Source of the DNA: Hofstenia miamia | Taxonomy: Eukaryota > Xenacoelomorpha > Acoela > Hofsteniidae | Length of the DNA stretch: 26,458 nt | Direction: 5' to 3' | Assembly (NCBI GenBank): GCA_900660155.1 | Contig: CABFPE010000893.1 | Coordinates: 12,966-39,423, forward strand | In this document: positions 1 to 7,379 of the stretch, piece by piece | Position numbering within the stretch: position 1 is the stretch's first letter | Layout of the letters: the number at the start of each line of letters is the position of its first letter | Notes under the pieces: generated by a model | What the model was told of the DNA's origin: nothing | The model's input: only the letters and a program-made list of their open reading frames with translations | Database searches by the model: none | Program-made: the position numbers and the translations under genes

Positions 1-447
1 AAAATGCGATTTTAAGGAAATGCTTTTTAATTTTTCACATATCTTATCTTTATCAATTCGTATATTCTTTACAATATTCACGATAATTTTTCCACCACCA
101 TTTACACGTGTATTTTTAATAACCACATCTGATATTTTACTCAAATTCATTTCCACCTTTTTAATGTCATTTCTAACTAGCTTTCGGTCATCAGCAGATA
201 TGATTACAGTTTCAGTATTATTAGAAATATTGTTAGTGTTCTTACCTGAGGATTTAGATGAAGCAACATTTACATAGGATCTTGAAACAACAGGTGCAGA
301 ATCCATTTTTCTGATAATCGCACTTTTGCATTGACCAATTAAACCAAGCATCTCAGATAATTGATCTACTTTTAATGCCGTCTTCTTGGAATAGATAGAC
401 TGCAAGGTATTATGTAGTTGATCAAGGGGATCCAATATTTGATCCAT
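1..447 (-). CDS. Gag-like / non-LTR ORF1-type protein, N-terminal part (runs off the window)
   Basis: Reading the minus strand from the ATG at 447 gives 149 codons without a stop up to base 1, so the C-terminus lies outside the window. The frame is open upstream to a TAG at 514-516. About the first 50 residues are Leu/Gln-rich and may form a helix (MDQILDPLDQL...). A Ser/Asn-rich linker follows (SRSYVNVASSKSSG, SNN). The last 70 or so residues read like the domain found in many LINE ORF1 or gag-like proteins: a strand TVIIS, a charged helix, then ISDVVIKNTRVNGGGKIIV, then another helix. Those proteins coat the element RNA; the role here is inferred from fold-like pattern only. No zinc knuckle is visible, which is expected if it lies further C-terminal. 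The long open frame in otherwise decayed surroundings suggests a relatively young copy. It could instead be an unrelated host gene exon. Confidence 0.5.
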   Translation of the reverse strand, partial: MDQILDPLDQLHNTLQSIYSKKTALKVDQLSEMLGLIGQCKSAIIRKMDSAPVVSRSYVNVASSKSSGKNTNNISNNTETVIISADDRKLVRNDIKKVEMNLSKISDVVIKNTRVNGGGKIIVNIVKNIRIDKDKICEKLKSISLKSHF

Positions 448-619
448 AATATTACAATCTATCAATACTGTTTTGGAAATGTATTGTTTAAGATTCTTCA
501 ATTTTAAGATTTTCTACACAATTAATATTGAAAATAATAATTGCGGAGAAAATTAGCAGTTAAAAAATTTCCAACCATTCAGTTTCGCGGAATCATATTA
601 CATACACTTATAATAAATT
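448..619. other. Short AT-rich spacer
   Basis: Nothing recognised. It lies between the ORF1-like frame start and the 3' end of the Penelope-like relic, both on the minus strand, and may contain the untranslated ends of those elements. Confidence 0.4.
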
Positions 620-1230
620 TAAGGTTATCATGCTTTGTTGTCGATTTAATAATTTACCCTGTGTTGTTTCTTTTATATATATTGCTTCTGCTATTTTCGG
701 ATGTTTAGTTCTTAGTAAAATTTAAAATTGATCTTCCTTAGTTTGATGGTGATGGGTAAAAATGTCTGAATTCAGATGACCTCTTAAATGCTCATTAGAT
801 CTTATTCCCAGATGTCGTTAGTTTCACCGATATATGATTTATCGCAATCATCACATGTATATTTGTAGACTAGGGATGAAACTAAGTTTTTTGGGATTTT
901 GTCTTTGTTATTAAACATATCTTTCCTTTTAAAGTTGTAAAAATCGGGGTGATCTTTGTAATTTTTAGTTTTGTATTCAGATTTCTCACTCTTTTTTTCA
1001 ATTTCTCAACTTGGTTACTTAGATATGGTATTTTCAAATAGACTTTAATTTTCGTTTCTTTGTTGGTATTTTTCAAATATGGCTGTTTTTTTGAAGTAAT
1101 ACTTTTTAAATAGATGATCTGAATATTTTCGTAAAATATTATGAGGATATCTATTTCGCTCAAAGATGTTAAAAATTTGATCAAAGGCATTAATTGTACA
1201 GCGTGTTCAAGCGAACATGTCAGTTATAAA
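620..1230 (-). pseudogene. Penelope-like element: end of reverse transcriptase plus GIY-YIG endonuclease, frameshifted
   Basis: Minus-strand pieces in several frames line up in the order expected for a Penelope-like retroelement. The end of the RT region reads INAFDQIFNIFERNRYPHN (about 1194-1138). An IPYLSNQVEKLKKRVRNL segment follows (about 1035-982), then DFYNFKRKDMF (about 944-912). The endonuclease has VYKYTCDDCDKSYIGET (870-820), with the paired cysteines and the YIG core, then EHLRGHLNSD in another frame, then HPKIAEAIYIKE and LLN (about 708-635), which matches the conserved Glu and Asn region. GIY-YIG enzymes nick DNA for target-primed insertion. At least three frameshifts and stops break the gene, and the N-terminal RT is missing upstream, where a mariner relic lies. 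Identification is by motif order only. Confidence 0.7.
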
Positions 1231-1326
1231 ATGCCTATAACTATTTAATTTAAATGAATATCAGTCTATTCAAATATAAATTTTATGATTATTTGATACT
1301 GCGGATTTAAAAATTTAAAAAAAAAA

Positions 1327-2235
1327 TTATTCAAAATGATTGCCATTAACATTTTTACAAGTTTGAATACGAGACAAAAAACATTCATGCACTTTAAGCA
1401 AAGTGCTCACCTCAATACTGGAAACACATTCCAAAATAGAGTTCTGCATCTCCAAAATATTTGCATAAACTTTGTTTGGAGGGAAGACAGAGTCTTTTAT
1501 ATAACCCCACAAAAACCAATCACAGGGATTAAGGTCTGGTGAGTGGGAATGCCACAAATTTGAAAAATAACGCCCAATGACTCAATTCTTAAAATTTGTC
1601 GTTAAATAATTTCTGGCCAAGTGTGATGTGTGAGGAGAAGCTCCGTCTTGCATGAATGTTACTTTGCTAAAGATTGTTTTTCTCTTTAAAGATGGCAATA
1701 CATTTCCATCTAACAACATAACTGCTTGAATTCACAGTATCAGTGAAAAAGAATGGGCCGATAACAGTTCTGGAAGTTATTCCACACCATGCAATAGTTT
1801 TTGGTGATTGAAGTGTGCGAATTATGCCAGCAGGTGGCTCATCAGTTCCCCAATATCGCATGTTTTGCTTATTAAGGTATCCATCGAGATGAACATTACA
1901 TTCATCTGTAAATATTATGTTCTCGGCAGATGTTGCGTCCATGGATTCGATAAATTCGCAAAACTGAAGGCGTTCACTGGGCAATGGTTTTTCAGGAATT
2001 GACAAAAAGAATATTTAATGGTCGAATATTCAATGATTGACGCAGAATCTTATGAATTGTCCCTATTGATATTTCTGTACTGCATCGAGATTTAATTTTT
2101 CGAATGCTGATAACATCTCCAGCGGCTTGCATTTCGTCAACAACATCTCTCACCGAGGACGGTCGGGTTTCCCCCGCTCTCGCAGAGGCGATCCGCAGCT
2201 CGCTGTTTGGTGGCGCTGCAACCCTGGATTTCCGA
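1327..2235 (-). pseudogene. Mariner/Tc1 (IS630 superfamily) transposase, broken
   Basis: Minus-strand pieces form one transposase. An N-terminal helix-turn-helix region (SSVRDVVDEMQ ... IGTIHKILRQSLNIRPLN, about 2150-2015) is followed by a frameshift near 2005. Then come FIESMDATSAENIIFTDEC with the first catalytic Asp (codon 1906-1904) and YWGTDEPP. After a second frameshift near 1710 come FMQDGASPHTSHLARNYL with the second Asp (1647-1645) and WHSHSPDLNPCDWFLWGYIK with the third acidic site (1536-1534). The last two Asp codons are 37 codons apart in one frame. A TGA at 1584-1582 interrupts that stretch and could derive from CGA by CpG decay. The gene ends at TAA 1329-1327. The N-terminus is cut where the CR1-like element begins. 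Such enzymes cut and paste into TA sites; this copy cannot make an intact one. Terminal repeats were not found. Confidence 0.8.
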
Positions 2236-2960
2236 AGATATCGCCCGCACCGCAAAAACAAGCAAAAGAAAACGCAAAACCACAAATAAAGAAGATTAAG
2301 AATGGAACAACTACACTTATCATAGAAAGCAGCATCCTCAAATACGCTCGTCCACGTCATCTCCTTCAAAATCAAATCACAACCATTCACTCGTATCCAG
2401 GAAGTAGCACCGCAGCTCTAACGCAAAAAATCACGCAATACGAAAGTACTCACGTCGACACTGTGATGCTCAACACCGGTCTAATCGATGCACTCAAGTT
2501 CAATCCTAACACGTTCCGCCAAAAGCTACAAAACATCATCACAGAAGTCAAGAAGAAATTCACACCTCATCACATCTACCTTTTCGAAATCACCCCTGTC
2601 TGTGCTGATCAGAACCTTTCAAAGAACTTTGCAATCCAACAATGTAATCAAATCATAAGAAGTTTCTCTCAACGTCGTCTTAGTGTCATTCCAGTCTTTG
2701 ATCATTTCCTTCTTTCGCCACGCTCAATCAATTCCACTCTTCTTGCTCACGATGGTATTCACCTGTCTCGCAAAGGTCTCTCAGTCTTCATCCGCAATCT
2801 ACGAAACTACTTTCACCCTCTGTCAACTCATCCGAATAACTACGGTTCATTGCGTCAACCCGAAATTTCGTACGCCAAAGCAGCATCCAACAACACACGC
2901 CGTGCTCTACTGCCGACACCCGCTTTTCACCCCACCTTACACCGTCAGCTATTCCAATGA
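2235..2960 (+). pseudogene. CR1-like ORF1 with SGNH esterase domain (5'-truncated)
   Basis: An open frame ends at TGA 2958-2960. It is open back into the mariner relic, so its real start is lost; the first ATG clearly inside the domain is at DTVMLN. SGNH blocks are seen in order: LIIESSILKYARP where the family has a GDS-type nucleophile block (Ser kept, Gly and Asp changed), PGSSTAAL (oxyanion Gly), VMLNTGLIDAL in place of a GxND block, and HDGIHLSRKGLSVFI with the catalytic Asp (codon 2751-2753) and His. Esterase domains in ORF1 of CR1-like elements are established; their exact role is not settled. The C-terminal tail (SYAKAASNNTRRAL) is polar and basic. The replaced GDS and Asn suggest reduced or lost activity. 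The Lys-rich stretch before the domain resembles the usual linker. Confidence 0.75.
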
Positions 2961-3352
2961 ATAAGGTAAACTTTTGGAAAACACTATTTTTATTTGTATT
3001 ACTCCTTAAAAATGTAAAATTATATTATATACACGTGAGACATCCACGCATACACACACACAAATTTCATTATCAACACTACTATGAATTATCACTAAAA
3101 TTTAGCAAAAATTTTCTTACTTTCATCCATGATTACTTTTATAATAATTTAATTATTCTAGCAGGAGATATAGAATTAAATCCTGGCCCAATCTTAGATG
3201 AATGTAATCTTGAAAATTTAGCGAATCATTATAAAAATAATTTTAAATATATTTATCTAAACGCCAGAAGTCTGAATTCAAATAGAAATCATTTTCTTAA
3301 AATTGCATGTCAATTTGGCTCAAATTCAATTTTTTCTATTACCGAAACTTAG
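2957..3352 (+). pseudogene. CR1-like ORF2 N-terminus: hydrophobic leader, 2A-type motif, start of endonuclease
   Basis: The ATG at 2957-2959 overlaps the ORF1 stop (ATGA). Residues 1-25 are hydrophobic (WKTLFLFVLLL), like a signal peptide or membrane anchor, and residues 26-67 are His/Tyr/Phe-rich. A 2A-type motif AGDIELNPGP lies at residues 69-78. Residues 98-131 match the first blocks of an APE endonuclease (YIYLNARSLNSN ... IFSITET). The frame stops at TAG 3350-3352, exactly where such endonucleases have Trp (ETW), so TGG to TAG is the simplest change. In-frame reading beyond the stop gives LNNDINPNLFNPDLENF, which still fits for about 20 residues before similarity is lost near 3415. APE endonucleases nick target DNA; this copy is dead as it stands. 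Confidence 0.75.
3161..3190 (+). other. 2A-type ribosome-skipping motif (DxExNPGP) in the LINE ORF2
   Basis: Codons 3161-3190 encode AGDIELNPGP, preceded by a Leu/Ile-rich stretch (NNLIIL). The core matches the known D-(V/I)-E-x-N-P-G-P consensus, at which ribosomes skip the Gly-Pro bond. Here that would release residues 1-77 from the endonuclease/RT polyprotein. 2A-like motifs at this place are known in some CR1/L2-type elements of invertebrates. Activity of this copy is inferred, not shown. Confidence 0.8.
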
Positions 3353-3542
3353 TTAAACAATGATATTAATCCAAATTTGTTCAATCCAGACCTCGAAAAT
3401 TTTAGTGAGGCATTTGTGTGTGTTGTTCATTCGGAACAATGGAAAAAAAGATTTTTTACCAATCTGCCATAAGTTGACTTTTGTTGACCTAACGTGGAAA
3501 ATTGACTTTTTATTGACCATATAACTTGACCCCCCTACACAT

Positions 3543-4100
3543 ATGATCGATGAAAGTGCCGTACTTGCGTTTCTTTACCCATGTGGACAAATATATCAAA
3601 AGTTATCTTTATTGACTTTTGGGGGCCCTAGTGATCACGCACTCTGTATTTATACTAGTAAGATTCAAGTTAAGCTTTCTAAATTTAAAACGATTTTTTC
3701 TAGGGATTTCAAAAATTATTCAGANCCTTCTCTATCAGAACTTAGGCAATCAAATTATAAGTCATCGTTTCAAGTTAGGCTGTCCACCTTAAGAGAATTA
3801 GAAACTCTGAAGAGCTGTTGTGATAGCATTACAATGAATAGCATATTTCTCAGCACCATCGTTAGCATCCTGGATTACTGCTAACCTGTTTTCTCTGTGC
3901 TACCTGATTATCAAAACTCCAAATTACAAACCATCTGTAATAGAGCACAGTGCATCATGACTGGAAACACAAGTGGTGCTTCAATTATAGACTTACGACG
4001 AATCCATCTCTGTGCTCGTCTTTTTAAAGCATCTGATTCACATCCTAGCATGCCTTACACTGAATCATTTCTGATACATTTCCCTATTACGGGAAATTTC
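3543..4100 (+). pseudogene. CR1-like ORF2 fragments: endonuclease end and post-RT C-terminal region
   Basis: One frame runs through 3543-3884 and, after TAA 3882-3884, continues in the same frame to about 4100. LLTFGGPSDHALCIYTSKI resembles the last endonuclease block (SDH). After the gap character at 3725 the frame gives LRELETLKSCC and STIVSILDYC-stop-PVFSVLPDYQNSKLQTICNRAQCIMTG. This is the conserved C-terminal region of CR1/L2 ORF2 (SILDYCSP..., LQ..QNRA). The TAA replaces the usual Ser (TCA to TAA). The downstream text DLRRIHLCARLFKASDSHP also fits. The RT catalytic core (the YADD region) is missing across the gap, so the two pieces are joined only by the assembly. Between 3415 and 3543 nothing of the endonuclease is recognisable. 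Confidence 0.75.
3725..3725. other. Assembly gap character inside the CR1-like element
   Basis: A single 'n' falls between the last endonuclease block and the post-RT region. A full-length element needs more than a kilobase here (linker plus RT), so this is probably a collapsed gap, not one unknown base. Confidence 0.6.
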
Positions 4101-4289
4101 GTGTACGTCGCTATTTTAATAACTAATGGCTGTATATTTTTACTTGTTATACGATTTCTGTCTTTCTTTCTTAATTTAAACGAATATTTTTTTATATATA
4201 TTTACGATAGAAGCAGGGTTTCCAATCGGTTAAAGCAGGTTTTGGTAGTTTTTTTTGCTACTCGGTTTTTTTCAACAAGTGCTCTTCGA
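4101..4289. other. Probable LINE 3' flank, no gene
   Basis: T-rich and AT-rich sequence follows the CR1-like C-terminus and may hold its 3' untranslated region. No poly(A), tandem tail or target duplication was recognised. Confidence 0.3.
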
Positions 4290-4667
4290 CTACAGGTACC
4301 TCCACTTGAGATTCTTCCTCAAAATTGTCCAAATGGCCCCATAGCTTAAGCCAAGGACTCTTGCTGCCTCCCTTATATGGCATTTTGGATTTTGCTCGAT
4401 AAAATTTTTCACAGCCTTGATATTGTTACGCAATGGCACGGACCTGTTGTCAAAGAGCTGATTCTTCTTTAAAAGGTTTCAGAATTCTTGTGAATGCAAG
4501 GATATTCGGAACTTCACGTTCTTTGGGTAAAATTCCTTTCTGAATGCTCTTTGGACCTCCTTGATGCTCTTGGACTGTTCATATTTGGTGATGATGAATG
4601 CTGCTTGCTTACAGTTGAAAGAAGAATTATTCCTGAAGCGGCGATTTGCGCTGTGTATTTGATTCAT
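4290..4667 (-). pseudogene. Mariner/Tc1-type transposase, N-terminal DNA-binding part only
   Basis: From ATG 4667-4665 one minus-strand frame runs 125 codons to TAG 4292-4290, broken once by TGA 4481-4479. Two helix-turn-helix units are visible. The first is CKQAAFIITKYEQSKSIKEV followed by QRAFRKEFYPKN. The second is NNIKAVKNFIEQNPKCHIRE followed by AARVLGLSYGAIWTILRKNL. This paired arrangement is typical of the DNA-binding part of IS630/mariner-like transposases that recognise terminal repeats. No DDE catalytic core follows; after KWRYL the match ends. It is not the missing N-terminus of the 1327-2235 transposase, because both contain a second helix-turn-helix region. It is probably a truncated relic; a domesticated DNA-binding protein is less likely given the internal stop. 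Confidence 0.65.
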
Positions 4668-4842
4668 TTTTGAAATTCAGTGGTCCAGATGATACAATGA
4701 AAAATTTTTAAAATGATGCCTTTTATCCATGTGCCCAACTTTCGTGGTAGCATAGATACGTTAATTTTATAAAAATCATCGAGGGTATATCTGTAATGAA
4801 TTTGTGTTTTAGTATCATTCATTTGTTTCACATTTGAAGTCA

Positions 4843-4862
4843 ATATATATATATATATATAT
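4843..4862. repeat. (AT)n microsatellite
   Basis: Uninterrupted AT dinucleotide run. Confidence 0.9.
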
Positions 4863-6196
4863 TATTTCTTAAAATATTATTTCTGAATGCTATGCAATGA
4901 ATTAAATTTGCCAGAGATTGATATGGACCGAGAAATTGGAAAAATTAAGTCGAAGTTGAAAAAACGGAGTATTAGGAAAAAATGCACACAAATCGGGCCA
5001 AATGCAGAGGAATGCTATAGAATTAATAAGAAATATGTTGACAAATAAACTCACTTTAAAGTTTTTCAGCTTCAGTGTGTAGATTTTATTATAGCTTTTG
5101 ACATACCTAGCTAAAATACACTCATAATATCTCAATTCATTATGCAATTGAATTATTAATTTTTTAGAAAATTTTATCTCAAAACGACAAAAGAAATAGA
5201 CTGGATCAAATTTCAAGGATATGGAGTGGGACTCAACTATCAACTGCTATAGAGGGATATATCGGAAATAATTCCAAGGTACCGCTCATGACCATATTAT
5301 TAGGTTCAGGCGACCTGACAAGTCAAATAGGATCCATGCTAATTTTCAGCCAGTGTTTGAATATATAATATTGTCCAAAAAACAACGATTTTCAAAAATA
5401 AACAATGTATTAATAAGTAAATAGCAACATTCTAACTTTAACATACTTGTAGATTCATGGAAAACTAGGTGTTGGAAGGATTCTCGTAAATTGAATGACC
5501 ATAGACCTGCGCAATATATTTGAAGTAACGTTGGGCTTCATTTGTTTGGGACATTCAATATCCAAACTACTTTCTAAATGAAGCAACGTAGTTTTGATAA
5601 CATCAACCCGAAATCTGTAAAATTTTCACCTTATTAAGTGCCGTGTTAAGTTTTAAAAAGTAACATGATTAAAGTGGTTTAATAAGTAACCGTATATTAA
5701 TTTTCAAAACATCTTTAATTGAAAACTCGAAAAAAATTCTTTCAAATGCATAGACCATATTTGAAGTTTTTAAAAGCATTTTAAATTATTTTGTCAGAAT
5801 TTTGATAAAATATAACTTACTAATCAAAGATCAACAGGATTTTCAAGATATCGGGTTCGGATGGGTAGAGTCAGGCGTAAAATTTTAACATTAATTAAAC
5901 TATTTCACTCAAAAACTACACATTGAAGTTTTTCTCAGCTTTATTTGGATTTTTTGTTATCTATTCTTCTTTGATGCTTTGTTTGTTTTACATTCCGTCT
6001 TTGACTTTATGATTTCATTTAATAAAATCGTGGAAATTTTTATTGCCTTCCACCCTAAGACTTTAAATTATACATGAAATTTTCTTTCAGTCAAGAAAAA
6101 TCAATTTTTACTTAAAACATACATTTTAAATACATTTTTCAAATTGTTTGAGATAACTTCGCGAAAATAGGCCTATGTATGCATATTATAGTTATA

Positions 6197-6366
6197 GATA
6201 CATTTAAAAGCATGCACTTAGCAAGTTAAAGCACATGCAAAATAGTTGACTAAGTTTAGTCATATATGTACGTATTAATGAGCTATATTTAGACGTTTGC
6301 ACAGAGCAAGTTGAAGCACATGTTAGATAATTGATTAAGTCTATTGATATATTTAAAATAAAATGC
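6197..6366. repeat. Two-copy diverged tandem repeat, ~85-bp unit
   Basis: The segment around 6214 (GCACTTAGCAAGTTAAAGCA) recurs 85 bases later around 6299 (GCACAGAGCAAGTTGAAGCA). Matching flanks include TTGACTAAG versus TTGATTAAG, so this is a degenerate tandem duplication. Confidence 0.6.
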
Positions 6367-6851
6367 TTTAAAATCCGTTATAATATGCTTTGTCTATTTC
6401 AGGAAAACTTTATTAGCGCAGTGTCGTGTACTGATAAGTTTGTTTGAGAGGGCAAATAATGATGTGTAATTTAGAGTTTTATTGTTTGTAAATACTTGTA
6501 TTTCTTGGAAAGTCCAACAGTGATTTAAGCTCTAAGTTTGAATGAATCAATATGAGTATCAAGACAAAACGCAATATAGTTGAATCTTCACATAGTAAAC
6601 TCAATATATGCTATTGTGTGAAATAAGGCTTTGATCAAAAAACATTAAGTAAATAACAAATTAAAATATACGATTTATAAATAACATTTAAAGATTCAGT
6701 TACAAGGCAATAACAAGTAATCAGTTTATAACACTCTTCTCATCTTTCCAATTCAAACATCGAGATGATATGACCCGGAATTGAACTAATGTTGAAATAC
6801 GACGACGCAGTCACGCATTTGAAATTTATTTGGATCAGAGATAGATGTGAG

Positions 6852-6950
6852 GTGGGTCGACCCATAGGAAAAGTGGGCAAATTGGGAGGAAGGGTATGGT
6901 TTAAGATTGTTCTATTGTGGGTACCCATGGGGCAAAAGTGGGGAAAAACG
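6852..6950. repeat. G-rich degenerate direct repeat
   Basis: GTGGGTCGACCCATAGG (6852) and GTGGGTACCCATGGGG (6917), each followed by an AAAAGTGGG-type segment, form a two-copy repeat 65 bases apart. Each copy carries a short palindrome (GGGTCGACCC, GGGTACCC). It may be subterminal sequence of a DNA transposon; no terminal repeats were found. Confidence 0.4.
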
Positions 6951-7379
6951 TTTTTGACTAGAGAAAAACTGAAATAGACAACCAATTTTTTTGTTTATTT
7001 GGATCATAATTAGTAAGAACGTCGGGAGCATTTTAATGCTGATTCCTATAGGATAGTAATATGAATGGAAGGCTCATCCTAATTTTCAAAGGGGTGTTGA
7101 TTTCCTAATCCCAACTATAGTTTTAACAGGATTTGCCCATGGAATCTTTCTTTCAACGAACATGTCTTTTAAGTAATTTTTCATTACTAGAAGGTTATAC
7201 AATGTAGAACAGAGAACCATTGCTATTGATATTTTCTTCTTTCGCATTTAAGAAATCTGCTAAGACGTGTATCTCCAGTAGTCGTGCTATTGAAAGTTTG
7301 TGGAAACTTTTAGATTTGGAAAAATCAGTATCAGCTGAAAAAAATTGACTAATTATGTTCGTGCTAAGGAATTTTGCTA

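Larger units (their letters stand above)
2235..4100 (+). mobile_element. CR1-like non-LTR retrotransposon, 5'-truncated and gapped
   Basis: The parts are in the order of a CR1/L2-type LINE: an SGNH-esterase ORF1, an overlapping ORF2 that starts with a hydrophobic leader and a 2A-type motif, the start of an APE-type endonuclease, the end of an endonuclease, and the C-terminal region after the RT. The RT catalytic core is absent, and a gap character at 3725 sits exactly where it should be. The 5' end of ORF1 is lost at the junction with the mariner relic. The 3' boundary is uncertain; similarity to LINE C-termini fades by about 4100. The element is more GC-rich over 2250-2960 than its surroundings. 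Confidence 0.75.
4668..7379. other. Long stretch with no recognised gene
   Basis: AT-rich sequence with only short chance frames. It contains an (AT)n run at 4843-4862, a diverged two-copy repeat at 6197-6366 and a G-rich two-copy repeat at 6852-6950, annotated separately. A 114-codon minus-strand frame at 4902-5243 is Phe/Leu/Ile-rich and resembles nothing recognised. Confidence 0.5.

Noticed and set aside
20..277. 85-codon + strand frame
   Set aside because: It is antisense to the better-supported minus-strand gag-like frame 447-1.
2127..2234. First ~36 codons of the long + strand frame leading into the SGNH domain
   Set aside because: They are antisense to transposase sequence; the open frame there is accidental, and its start is TTG.
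2683..2964. 93-codon + strand frame inside ORF1
   Set aside because: Shadow frame of the SGNH-domain ORF1.
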